Below are positions 45,337 to 57,080 of a stretch of 64,000 nt of DNA, piece after piece. A model generated the notes under the pieces. That model had not been told where the DNA came from, ran no database searches, and worked only from the letters and a program-made list of their open reading frames with translations. The stretch comes from Helianthus annuus (Eukaryota; Streptophyta; Magnoliopsida; Asterales; Asteraceae), in NCBI RefSeq assembly GCF_002127325.2, contig NC_035445.2:83344239-83408238 (forward strand), written 5' to 3'. Numbering within the stretch: position 1 is the first letter of the stretch; every line of letters starts with the position of its first letter. Made by a program: the position numbers and the translations under genes.

Positions 45337-45603
45337 TTATACATGTTTGTAGATTAATAATAAAAAATAGTTTTTATCTAATCCTTTAAACATGTTATGA
45401 TAGATTTTGAATTTTTATGTTGATAATGAAAAGTGATGATTATCTATTCTCTTTAATGATAAATTTTTATCTTTTGGTTTAGTTTTGTAATGGCGTTTTC
45501 ATTTTTTGTTAATATTAAATTGTAGATATGGACAACTGGATTAATATAATTAAACTATACGAGGACAATTGGATGAAAAGAAAAGAACGATATTAAATAT
45601 ACT
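45337..45603. other. Non-coding, homologous to 25431-26205
   Basis: Carries TTATACATGTTTGTAGATT and later GGACAACTGGATT, matching the segment left of copy A. No gene. Confidence 0.5.
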
Positions 45604-45806
45604 AGAGTTAATTGCCAAAATCGTCCCTGAGGTTTGGGCAGGTTTGCTATTTTCGTCCAAAATGACACTTTTGTGCTAAATAGCCCCCAACGTTTGTAAC
45701 TTTTTGCCATTTTCATCCAAACCACTAACTTAGTTTATTTTTTTATTTTTTTTTTGTTAAGTTGATGATATTTGGATGAAACTGGCAAATATAAAACCAT
45801 AGGGAC
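45604..45806. repeat. Truncated interspersed repeat
   Basis: Begins AGTTAATTGCCAAAATCGTCC, with a second related phrase (TTTTGCCATTTTCATCCAAA) inside. It ends at GGGAC where the Gypsy LTR starts. The phrasing resembles a common plant interspersed repeat, but the class is not certain. Confidence 0.35.
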
Positions 45807-48074
45807 TCTCACAACCCCAAATTACCACCTAGGGAGTGTCCCCGTTAGGCGTGTGACGTCCCGACAGGGAGCCACTAATTACAAGGAACCATACAAGTTT
45901 TCAAAATAAAATTCTCAAGTTTTAATAAAGAAAACACCAATCACGAGTTTAAATGTAAACTAGTATGTTCAGCGGAAGCAAGTAATAAACTAAAGTTAAG
46001 TTATTCAAAAACCAATGTATAATAGTGACAATAATCACATGAGTCCCTCTAGTCACCCCATGACCACTCCTGCTCCTCCAGACAGCAAGTTTCCAGATCC
46101 AAGATACCTAATGACCTGCGAGCATGCAACAAGTGTATCAGGCAAAGCTGACGAGTTCACAGTTCATGAAAATGTTTGTTACCAAGTGATTATTCCAGTT
46201 CATTAACAATTGCAAAAGAAATATTGATAATATCTCGATGATAAACAAGACAGCTCCTGTTGTATGATTTGCCCTTTCCTCAGTGCTCCTATCAAAGCAC
46301 TGGGCCCGACTGGGTAATTAGTTCACAACCGTCCTCCCCGGTACGGTGTGAGGGTGCCAAACCTAAGTAGCGCTACCAACTAATACCCCGTTACTTCCCC
46401 GGTAACAAAAGATGGGACTTAAGAATGATAGAATGAGAATATTATCCAATATACCAGTTTTACCTAAAAGACTTATCCCTCCCCGGGATATCCACTGACT
46501 GTCCCAACCACCGGGACTCATGCTCAAAAGTAGTGAACTCACCTTAGTTTTGCTCGGTAGAATTAATTACACGTTTCACACAATGATTAGTCAAGCCCTA
46601 TCATATTACACATATCAATCAGTTCCACATTTATATCCGTCACATGTTTCACAAATAGTGTACTGACATTAGACTTGAACATCTCTCAACACATTGCGAT
46701 TATTCACATCAAAAACACATTCCCTACTCAAGTCCCTAGCTCGAGTAACAGTTTTACAACTCAACAGCTCCTATTACTCTTGCATGAATAACCATGTGTA
46801 TCAATTTATCTAAACAAGGAACACACAAGAAACATTTGAACTCACTGTCCTTAACATCGTAGGCCCACTCAAGTATTTACGCACACCTATTTACAAGGCC
46901 CAAACACTATCCTTTCTACCCGGCACAAACAGTTAAGCCCCCCCCCCCATTCACAGCCCAAAAATCAAGGGATTAATACAAATCATAGTCCAAAACAATA
47001 TATTATCTATTTATGTGTGCGACCCACTTGACCTTAACACACAACCGTTTGCAGAACATCATTTATAATCCTTATACCTTGAGCCTATGCATGTGATTAT
47101 CACTATGAGATTGTAAAGTCCTGAGTCAATTTTGCTACACATTAATTATCATTACTATATCGACACATAACCACAAACGGATCACAGTTTCCTCATGGAT
47201 TTATTGCTGGAACATGTTAATCATGTCCTAATATACATGTACGCCCCCACATACTTCTTGTTCCCACCCAAACCGGATCAAATCTTGTGCATACGACATA
47301 AAGCAAATCATGCGATTCGACTAATACAACACATTCTAAACACATATATACTCATTATCATCGGCCACTGCTATGCCTCGTTAACCTTTGTGTTACCAAC
47401 ATATATTTTATTTGACTGTAGTTAAGTTATAACACGGGCGTTCTAATTCATCACTAGCATCAAGAGAGTTCAAGTAGTGAATCATGGCCGCAACAAAACA
47501 TCAAGCAAATTAACAGAATGATCAATTATACTAACCAGAATATAGGGTGCTTAATACGAGAGTTCAAGGTGTCTCGGATGAGGAAGAATGGCCGTTGCCG
47601 ATCGTACAGGAAGGAGGCTAGACGTATATTAGGGTTTTTGTGTGATTGTGTATTTTGTAACAATGATGGATTACATGGGTCATGCGTATATACGTACATC
47701 AGAAGATCACTCGGCCAGAAGTGGGCTTCCTTTGGGTTCTATTTGGGCCGAATAAGATGTTATCACTAGTCATTTGGGCCAAGTGTACGTAACCATCTTG
47801 TGTGCACATTGTTGACTAAGGTGTACATTTAAATAATGTAGGCTTTTAGTATTTAACATGGTATTTAACATAACGAACTTTTAGTATTTAACATGGTATT
47901 TAATATAATGAACTCACAATCAATTAATCCTAGTGGTGCCATGTAATTTAAACGGGTTTAATGGTTTACCAGCATATACGCATTGACATCGTGTAGTGAA
48001 ATGTGAACAATAGTGATATGAGTTAAGTGCCACGAAGTTAAATGAGAATCACCTTGAAAGTTCAGATTGTCACA
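45807..48074 (-). mobile_element. 3' LTR of chromovirus (2268 bp)
   Basis: The minus-strand start TGTGACAATCTGAAC follows a purine tract (GTCGGGGATGA). The end is GGGGTTGTGAGA, probably mutated from the usual GTGTGACA. The U5 part shares blocks with the GTACT Gypsy LTR: AAGGTGAGTTCAC, CCGGGG repeats and a GTTGGTAGCGCTAC/TTGATAGCGCTATT block. A candidate intron 46542-46116 (minus) has donor AAG|GTGAGT and acceptor CTCGCAG|G. Open frames at 46015 and 47195 show no family features. Confidence 0.75.
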
Positions 48075-48200
48075 TCATCCCCGACTTGAAAGAAATTTCG
48101 TCCCGAAATTTGACAAGTAAGCACAAGGAACGAAGTGAGAGATCGGGATTGTTGCGGAGTTTGCTCGGGTGCCACATCATCCCCAACTTGAAAAGGAATT
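48062..48200 (-). repeat. Duplicated purine-tract region
   Basis: Minus strand: GAAATTTCTTTCAAGTCGGGGATGATGTGACA at the LTR boundary (given here only by its ends, 48105-48070) is preceded about 95 bp upstream by a close copy ending TTGGGGATGATGTGGCA (about 48210-48165). Confidence 0.7.
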
Positions 48201-51042
48201 TCGTCATGAAATTCACCAGGTTTACCAGGTTTAGACTTATCTTCAGGGAAAAGTTGAGGATATTTAAGCTTCATTTGATCCTTACGCTCCCATGTGAACT
48301 CCGGTCCACGTCGTGAGTTCCAACGAACTCTAACAATCGGGATACGGCTATGTTTACGCATCTTGACCTCCCGATCCATGATCTCAATAGGCTCTTCGAC
48401 AAACTGTAATTTGTCGTCGATCTTCAACTCTTGAAACAGCACAATCAATGTTTCATCAGACAAACACTTCTTCAACTGCGAGACATGGAAAACATCGTGA
48501 ACATTACCCAACTCAGCAGGTAAATCAAGCTTGTAAGCGACTTGACTTTACCGATACGCTCCAAAATTCTAAACGGCCCAACATAACGCGGATGGAGCTT
48601 CCCGAGCTTCCCAAAGCGTACGACACCCTTCCACGGCGAAACTTTCAACATAACACGATCATTAACTTCGAACTCCAAAGGTTTTCTGCGCTTGTCGGCG
48701 TAGCTTTTCTGACGATCACGCGCTACTGCCATACAGTTTCTGATCTGAATAATCATTTCTGAGGTTTCAAGTACAAGCTCAGGACCTGTGATCTGGCTGT
48801 CACCCACCTCAGCCCAACAGAGAGGAGAACGGCATTTCCGCCCATACAATGCTTCGAACGGAGCTGCCTGAATACTAGTGTGGTAGCTGTTGTTGTAGGA
48901 GAACTCTATCAATGGCAAGTGTTTCTCCCATCCTTTCCCAAAATCAATCACACATGCCCGCAGCATGTCTTCAAGCGTCTGAATGGTGCGCTCACTCTGA
49001 CCATCCATTTGTGGGTGATAAGCAGTACTCATATCGAGTTGTGAACCGAACGATTTATGCATTGACTGCCATAATTCAGAAGTGAAACGCGGATCTCGGT
49101 CTGAGATGATAGAAGTTGGCACCCCGTGCCTAGAAACCACCTCCTTAAGATAAACTGCTGCAAGCTGTGAAAACTTATCTGTTTCCCTGATTGCCAGAAA
49201 ATGCGCTGACTTCGTGAGACGGTCAACAATCACCCAAATAGTATCATTTCCAGCCTGAGTCCTGGGTAACCCTGTAACGAAATCCATGGCGATCTACTCC
49301 CACTTCCACGTGGGTATCTCTGGCTGCTGAAGTAGACCCGAGAGCTTCTGATGCTCTGCTTTGACTTTAGCACAAGTCAAGCATTTACTCACATATGTGG
49401 CGATGATAGCTTTCATATTCGGCCACCAATACAAAACTTTAAAATCCTGATACATCTTATCTGATCCCGGATGAATAGAGTATCGTGACTTGTGCGCTTC
49501 ATCCATCACAAGTTTTCTGAGATCACCAAACAGAGGAATCCATACTCTTTCCATAATATAATAGATGCCATCAGATCTCTGTTCGAGCTGCCTTTTCATA
49601 CCTCGCAAACCCTCAGCTTCAATGTTTTCTTCCTTTAACGCCTCAATCTGAGCCGTACGAATCTTATCAGGAAGGTTCGAATGAATAGTGAGTTGCAATG
49701 TGCGAACCCATTTAGGCTTCGTCTCCTTTCGGCTAAGTGCATCAGCTACTACATTAGCTTTACCTGGATGATACTTGATATCACACTCATAATCGTTCAA
49801 AAGCTCTATCCAACGCCGTTGCCGCATATTCAATTCTTTCTGGTCGAAGATATGCTGAAGGCTTCTGTGATCGGTGTAGATGGTGCATTTGGTACCGTAC
49901 AGATAGTGCCTCCAGATCTTCAACGCGAAAACCACAGCTCCTAACTCCATGTCATGAGTCGTATAATTTTTCTCGTGCACCTTCAACGATCGAGAAGCAT
50001 ATGCTATCACTTTGTCGCGCTGCATCAACACGCAGCCGAGGCCCTAAATAGAAGCATCACAATTAACCACAAAATCCTCGGTACCCTCTGGTACAGATAA
50101 AATCGGCGCGCTGCATAATTTCTGTTTCAAAAGCTGGAAAGCGTCCTCCTGTTTCGTTCCCCAAGAATAAACAACGTTCTTCTTTGTCAAGGAGGTGAGC
50201 GGTTGAGCGATTTTTGAGAAATCCTGAATAAACCGACGATAGTACCCTGCAAGACCAAGAAATTGTCGCACCTCCGAAGGATTCTTTGGTGCCGCCCAAT
50301 TCCTAATAGTATCGTTCCTAGCAGGATCCACATGTATACCCATCTCGTTAACTATATGCCCAAGAAAGTGTACTTCCCGAATCCAGAAATCACACTTCGA
50401 AAACTTCGCGTAGAGCTGCTCCATCCTCAGGAGCTCCAAGATAAGACGCAGATGTCGCTCGTGGTCTTCCTTGCTCTTTAAGTAGATCAAGATGTCCTCG
50501 ATCAAAATAATAACAAAGTTGTCGAGATACGGCTTGCACACGCGGTTCATAAGATCCATAAAGACCGCTGGTGTATTGGTCAATCCAAACGGCATAACCA
50601 AAAACTCATAGTGGCCATACCGCATCCGAAAAGCCGTCCTGGGAACATCCTCCTCTCTGACTCGTACCTGATGATAACCCGACTTTAAGTCGATCTTGGA
50701 ATAATAACTTGACCCTTGCAGCTGGTCAAACAGGTCGTCGATACGTGGCAAAGGATAACGATTCTTGATTGTCACCTTGTTGAGCTCGCGGTAATCTATA
50801 CACATCCGAAAGGACCCATTCTTCTTCTTCACAAACAACACAGGGGCTCCCCAAGGTGAAGAGCTAGGTCGGATAAAACCCCTATCCAACAGCTCCTGGA
50901 GTTGATTCGACAACTCCTGTAACTCTCTTGACGCAAGACGATAAGGAGCGCGAGCAATCGGGGCTGCTCCTGGCATGAGGTCGATCTGAAATTCCACCTA
51001 ACGATGTGGGGGTAAACCAGGGAGTTCTTCAGGAAACACATC
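48075..51042 (-). pseudogene. pol: Chromovirus pol: RT, RNase H, integrase, chromodomain
   Basis: RT (about 50950-50250) has [48 protein letters not shown] and the variant active site [11 protein letters not shown] in place of [11 protein letters not shown]. RNase [32 protein letters not shown]. Integrase: HHCC finger near 49470-49370, then [28 protein letters not shown] and [13 protein letters not shown]. Chromodomain-like end near 48400-48240. In-frame TAG codons occur near 50997, 50043 and 49290, at least two where Gln is expected, and a frameshift lies near 48545. With an altered RT active site and no gag it cannot be active. Confidence 0.9.
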
Positions 51043-53266
51043 AGGGTAAAATAGTCTTTTTTTTTCTTTTTTACTTAAAAACATATTAAAAGAATATTGA
51101 AGTATTAAAAACCCAGTCTATATGCGTTATCAGATGTACTTTTACTATGTTTTAAAGTGAATTTTAATAAACATAAAAGTTTAGTAATCTATTTAAACTA
51201 GATAATCATATTTCCATTATTATTAAAACACAATATACTTTTTTATAATATACATTTATGAAGTGTTTGTTTATTTGTTCATATTCATTTAATCAATTAC
51301 ATGACATATTAAATTCATTAATTTATAGTTACTTGATGTTTATAATTTTAGGGTTTCTAAATTTCGTATATTACAACTCGATTTCCCATAAAGAAACATT
51401 GTCCTCGAAATCAATGTTACCACAAGTTACAAATAACCTTGCTAATACTTTGTACAAGATATTACAGCACGCTAGTGGTCTAAACTCATTAACATAATCT
51501 GGACATTTTGATTTAGGAATGAAATGGAAATTGATTGTTATCTAATTATAGAGAACAATGGTCACTTCATAGAAGCAGCAAATTTACCTCTCTAGTTGAA
51601 TTCACAAAACATGTAATGAGAAAAGTTGAATTTTAGTTGCTTAAAGCAATTGAAAAAAATATCAGCAGTTTAAAAAAATATTCAAGAAATAATTGCAAAA
51701 GATAATTTAATATCAGAGCATAGAGAGGATTGAATGTAGCATGTAACTACAAAGGATGGAATAGCATGCATCTTTGATGTAAAAACCTGTATTAATTACA
51801 ACTTAAACTTTTCTAAGATATTTAGCAAGGGATTTGGTCGAACATTTCAAACAAGTAAAAACCCCCAAATTTAGGGATGGGCTGTGTAATTCTGAATTGG
51901 CTAAGGGGCTTTTTGGCAACCTCTGAATGAGTAAGTGTTGAACCAGTAAGAGATCTTAACCATTAAGTGTTAAACTACTAAGAGGTCTTAACCGTTAAGA
52001 GCTAGTATAATGCTTAACCATTTAGAGGCAAATGTCTGACCAATTCAGATAAGAGGTCTTAACCATTCAGACTCAATATAAGGTTTACCCATTCAGAGGA
52101 AAATGTCTGAATCATTCAGACAAGACATTTGCTCATGAAACAAACAAGTCTAAGAATTAACAAAATCAGTGATCAACAGACAAATAACTTTAGTTACAAG
52201 TAATCTCCTCCTAATAGTAATAGTGCTGATACTCCTAGTAGTTGGTCGGTTTGCGATCCAAGCTTCATAGTTCGGGGTCAATGGTTCTAACAATTCACTT
52301 TGGAACATGGAACCGACCATGTAAAACGACTCATACATGCACACACATATATATAATATGCATACAAATTTCTTTTTTAGAATATGTAGATATGTATATG
52401 TCCTACAATCATCTTTATGATTTAAAAATTTACTACATACTAATGTTTTTGAGAACAAAAACAATTCAAACTGTCAAAACCCAACCAACCAACCCGATTC
52501 GGTTTGTTGTTTTCTAACCCAGTTAGCTATTCTGTCTAGACTTTACATCAAAACTAATCAAATCAAATGAGAATGAGACGACAAACACCACTAGAAAGGT
52601 ATGAACATGTATCTTTTACTTTAACTATGATAAACTTTTATGTAAGTGCATAACTCACTCTCTCAGTATCTCTAATGCTTTGTACAAGACATTACAGAAG
52701 CTATTGGTCTAAACTCATTAACACATTCTGGACTTTTTGATTTAGGAATGAAGTTGTGTGAGGTTTTGATGGATAAAAGGATAATCACAACAAACCAATT
52801 AGTTCCTCCATAGTTGCAGCAAATTTTCATCTCCGGTTGAATTCACAAAACAAGTAATGAGCAAAGTTGAATTATAGATGGTTAAATCAATTTAATCATA
52901 ATCCGCTCTAATACCTCAGTTTAAAATAATTCTAGAAATAATTACAAAAGACTATACTAAATTTAATATCAGAACACAAAAGGATTGAATAACATGCATC
53001 TTTGACATAAAGGCCCGTATTAATTACAACTTAAACTTGTCTGGGATATTTAGAAAGTGATTTGGAAGAATATTTCAAACAAGTAAAACGCCCAAATTTA
53101 GGGATGGATTGTGTAATACTGAACCGTCTAAGATACACAAATTAAAAGCAATACCTCTGGATATAGATCACAAATAAAGATCAAGCAATATACACTTGTG
53201 AGAACTTGGCTTACAATTTTCTTTTTGTCTTGTTAGCATTGACACTTTGGTTTTGTTTGTCCACTT

Positions 53267-53271
53267 GAAAT
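53267..53271 (+). other. Empty SIRE target site GAAAT
   Basis: CCACTTGAAATTTCATGG is continuous here, whereas copy A has the SIRE element between two copies of GAAAT. It gives the pre-insertion allele in the same window. Confidence 0.9.
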
Positions 53272-53328
53272 TTCATGGAAGAAAATTGTGTTTGACCAAA
53301 AATAGGCCAGAACAAATAAATGTGACGC

Positions 53329-53944
53329 AACTATGTTGATGCACTTTTGTGTAGATGGCGCTAGTGATGTTCGAGACCATTCGGGTCACGGCCGAAGTCG
53401 ACGGCGTTCCTTAGTCGGTTCAACTCGTCGTACACGAGATGTGTGTGGAGAAGATACAAGAACAACATCATCATCATGACATCATGATGATAAAGTCATG
53501 AATTGTAGTTTCTATGAAAACATCTGCACAACATTCGTGACTTCATATCCACTTTCGCATGAAGATATACATGGCCACCTTCGGATGGTGAATGACAAAG
53601 ACCTTCGGTCAAGATGTCATCTTCGCATGAGATCTTGGACCTTCGCATAGTCTGTATGTACTGTTTAGTATAAATACCATGTTAGGCCATTTGTTTTAGA
53701 GAGCTTGCATGAGCTATAGAGAGAGAGTGTAGAGAGAGAGAGAGAGCTTTGTAAGCGTTGATTGTATCAAATATTGTAACGAACTCTACTCGATCGAATA
53801 CACGAACCCGTTTAACGTTGAATCTTTATCGTGTAATACTTTCTCTCGCTCGGTTTGTGCCGTAGCATGGATTCCGCACTCGTTACGGCATCCGAAACGA
53901 GAAATCATCTTAGTCCGACGATCTGTATCGGGAACTACAAACTA
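53329..53944 (+). mobile_element. Solo LTR, Copia type, TSD AACTA (copy B)
   Basis: The LTR at 53334-53939 is 606 bp with flanking AACTA, the counterpart of 40014-40619 with few differences. Confidence 0.9.
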
Positions 53945-54652
53945 GTTTAAAACGAATTTTTCTAGCGAAAGGAAAAAATACACATAAATAACAAAATCAA
54001 TGTGCAATGATCATAGGGTTTGTAACTTCGTATCTAAAAATGGGATACTGGGATGACAAATCCTGAAAATTTAAATACATCAAAGTGTTATGTATAAACT
54101 ACCAAAGTGAAATGTTTCTATGCATTTACCGGTAGCAACATCTATTGAGTTATAGTTCGCATGCAATAATGAACATCACTCCCTCTTTAGATCTAATACA
54201 AAATTACATCGTTGTTTTGTTTAATATTCGAAGCACAATTTGTGTATCTATAATAACTTATATATTTTCCCACATGGCTTTCCGATTCTAAAAAAATGAA
54301 CCCATTGCGGAAACTTCCATTCCAAACTAGTCTCTGTTTTTTTTTTTTCTTACTTTGCACGTTTCTTTTACTGCGCTAACGTGCCGCCTTCTTCTTCGAA
54401 TATTAACTGTTTATTCACCTACATAAAGACAATTAGGTGAAAAAATTAAGACATAATATTACTACTTTAAGATATGAACGATTAGATTAATAGAAATAGA
54501 CAAATGGGAGTAAAGGGAGGGGCTAAAATGAAAAAGAATTGGGTTAGAATTCTAGGTTAAACTGACTATAAAACCCCATTACTTGTTATTCGTTTGTCAG
54601 ATTCTTAATTTTCCACAGATCGACTGCGGCCGCAGCAGTCAGATTATAATCG

Positions 54653-55500
54653 ATGGTTACTGCTTTATCTCCTATGATTGATGAATCTGGCCTCTCGATA
54701 TGGCAAAATTATCTGTAAGTGGTATTTGATTTTAAATTCTTTTCATCAATATCGTTTTTAGTTTGATCAGAAACTGGTTCTGGTTTTATTTCAGTCTTTC
54801 GTTTTTTTTTCGTGATGTAGAATCGGTATCATCACCTAGGGTGTTGAAGAACGATTGTTGGCTGTTCAGAGGATTTCGGAAGACAATTTCGTCTCAGGTA
54901 GCTTTTAATCCATTAAATTCTGTATTCATTTTAACAAGCTTTAATTTCCTATATATTTAAATTTAATAACGTTTTTATTTTGAGCTGATTTGTGGTATAA
55001 TTTCCTATATATTTCTCTGGGGCTTGATTTGGGGTTTTTAATATTTCATATGCCTATCTTACCAAACGTATTCCTTATGATTTTTAAGAACCATAGTCTT
55101 GTTGCTTTTTTTTTATTTTTTTGTTTCATGTAAAATGAATTTTGACCAAGATACAAATGTTAACGCCCTTGCTTTGGGGTTTAACTTTTTGGTAATATGA
55201 ATCAAGATTCATTTTGATTCTTTTGGTAGGTTTTTTAAAAGAGGTTTTACAATAACACATAAAGCTTCAAGTGGTTCATATGCATACAACTTGTACAAAG
55301 TTTATACTAAAAAAAAATTGTGTGGGCTATGACATTGTCATCGAAAACACAAGTACCCTATAAGGCAGAAAACTTGAATCAAACTAGCATTTCATATGAG
55401 GGTTTAACAACTTAACATTCTATGTTATTTCATTTTTTTAGGGAAACGAGTCTTCATCTTATCAGGCTCATTTGACTCAAAGAACCACTTACACTACTAA
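54653..55500 (+). pseudogene. Copy B of the small spliced unit, broken
   Basis: Same exon layout as 41550-42404 with splice sites retained. A TAG at 54837-54839 stops exon 2, and the residual frame after exon 3 has a one-base insertion (GCCATCCTACG versus GCCATCTACG). The exon 1 substitutions Trp to Ser and His to Tyr also differ. It supports a non-essential, decaying unit. Confidence 0.4.
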
Positions 55501-55863
55501 AAAAGTGGTTGCTAGCCATCCTACGTCGCCCGGGTAGTTAGGGTGATCTTGATGTGAAGTGGGTTGTTGTTCATGGCAAGCATGCTTCAGAAGAAAACAA
55601 ATTGGAGACTTGGGTGGAATATATGTCAAGGCATCATAAGAAGACTCGGCATCATAAGAAGACTCTTTGTTGCAGCAGTAGTTCAAGCATTATGTAATAG
55701 TTCAAGCATTATGTAATGGTGCAATTCAAAAAGCAGATGAAGTTTCTGCCACACTTTCTTGTGCAAGCCAGTGTTTTTTTAGCTTTAGTTGAATAACAAT
55801 CACATAAATGAATCTTGAAGATTATTGATTAAAGTTTTAGCTATCTTTTTTTTAATGATAGAA

Positions 55864-56383
55864 CTAGGTTTGAACCCCGTGTATTAGACCTTTTGAATAA
55901 ATATAATTTTATATATTAAATAATTAAAAAACCCCGTATTTCACAAGTTAAATAAAACTAATTTTATACACCAAATAATAATTATAAAAAGTTTTATTTT
56001 TAAAAACCCCCATGTATTACACAAATACAGGTTGAATATATGCAATTTTGTATCGTAAATAATAAAATTAGTTATATCTTTAAAAAAACTTTGTGCATTA
56101 CACGTGTTGAATAAATCTAATTTTATATACCTGTTAAGATAATAAAAAAAGTTATATCTTCAAAAAAATTAATGAATATACTCGGTACACGATAGATAGA
56201 GTGACTACGAGGATAATGAGGATACACAATGTTTATGTTAACATGGGACTCTATGGTATTAATTTTTTTATAGTTTATGGCTAATATTCACGTGTATACG
56301 TGTATGATGATAAAGTTACACAATGATCTATGTTTGAATATTATATTTATATTTATATTATTTTGAAGAAAATATTAGATTAG

Positions 56384-56420
<37 letters not shown>
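55864..56420 (-). mobile_element. 3' part of Helitron in copy B
   Basis: CTAG at 55864-55867 and the terminal-like tandem units match 42766-43322. The rest is cut off by the SIRE-related insertion; its continuation is outside the window. Confidence 0.6.
56384..56420. repeat. AAT microsatellite, insertion target
   Basis: (ATA/AAT)n run, split by the SIRE-related element and continuing at 63980-64000. The counterpart in copy A is 43281-43322. Confidence 0.9.
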
Positions 56421-56422
<2 letters not shown>

Positions 56423-57066
56423 TTGGTGCACTTGTGTCTGTACTTTGTCTGTATTCGGTCTGTATATAAACGATGTCCTAAGTCTGTAAGTTGACTAAGT
56501 CAACCATCCTCCGGATTGACTTGGTCAAACACTTAGAAAGATAAAAGTCTGTCTCGAAGGATAACCTCGAAGGATAATATTGATCCTTCGAGGTGCTCGA
56601 AAGATATGGTTCGACCATGGTTCGACCATTAGACCTCGAAGGATGATCCTTCGAGGTCCATGCTGATCATTCGAGCTTGTTGTCATCGAAAGATGATCCT
56701 TCGGACCATCTATCGATCCTTCGACCAAGACCTGCTGTGTATGGGTATAAATACCCATGCAGTGTGTTGTGTTTAGATAGACACTAATAGATGCACACAG
56801 ACAAGAGATAGAGAGCTTGAGAGCATTCTGCTGGAAACACACACACACACTTGAGAGTTTACATCTTTGGTTTTGTAAACATTGTGCTTGTAACCGTAAA
56901 CCTTCATACGTATTAATACAGTGGTGTTAATCGGTGAACTTTGTGTGTTCTTGTGTTTGTTCTTGCTTCATCCCGGTTTGCCTACTAGCTTGGATTCCGC
57001 ACTCGCTAGTGGGTTAGTATAACAAGGTTTAGGTTGTTCTCGATCCTCCGAGAAAAGGGACCTACA
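56421..57066 (+). mobile_element. 5' LTR of SIRE-related element
   Basis: TGTTGGTGCACTTGTG to GGGACCTACA. The TATA box sits in the palindrome ATGGGTATAAATACCCAT (56741-56758). The motif array CGAAGGAT/ATCCTTCGA lies at 56555-56722, including the palindrome CTCGAAGGATGATCCTTCGAG. A (CA)n run lies near 56837. Confidence 0.95.
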
Positions 57067-57068
57067 AG

Positions 57069-57080
57069 TGGTATCAGAGC
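57069..57080 (+). other. Primer-binding site (tRNA-iMet)
   Basis: TGGTATCAGAGC, two bases after the LTR end; canonical. Confidence 0.95.

Larger units (their letters stand above)
45807..51042 (-). mobile_element. Truncated Tekay/Del-type chromovirus (Gypsy)
   Basis: On the minus strand: pol from within the protease-RT linker (51042) through RT, RNase H, integrase and chromodomain-like end, duplicated purine tract, then 3' LTR (48074-45807). The 5' LTR, gag and protease are missing where copy B of the duplicated segment begins at 51043. The C-terminal VEEPIEIMDREV...RWNSRRGPEFTWERKDQM is typical of Tekay/Del chromoviruses. Confidence 0.9.
51043..56420 (+). repeat. Duplicated segment, copy B (empty SIRE site)
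   Basis: Matches copy A (26557-28704 plus 39953-43322) throughout. It joins the truncated chromovirus at 51042/51043 within AGGG shared by both sides. The SIRE target GAAAT stands uninterrupted at 53267-53271. It lacks about 225 bp present in copy A near 54076. It contains the MITE-like element (51906-52149) and the 130-bp segment in the other orientation (52573-52702). The stretches 51043-53330 and 53945-54650 have no gene. Confidence 0.9.

Noticed and set aside
46015..47769. Several frames of 63-83 aa in the chromovirus LTR
   Set aside because: They lie wholly inside the LTR, lack family features, and are explained by chance.
56525..56848. 107-aa minus-strand frame in the SIRE-related LTR
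   Set aside because: Repeated in both LTRs, spans the TATA box and motif array, and shows no family features.
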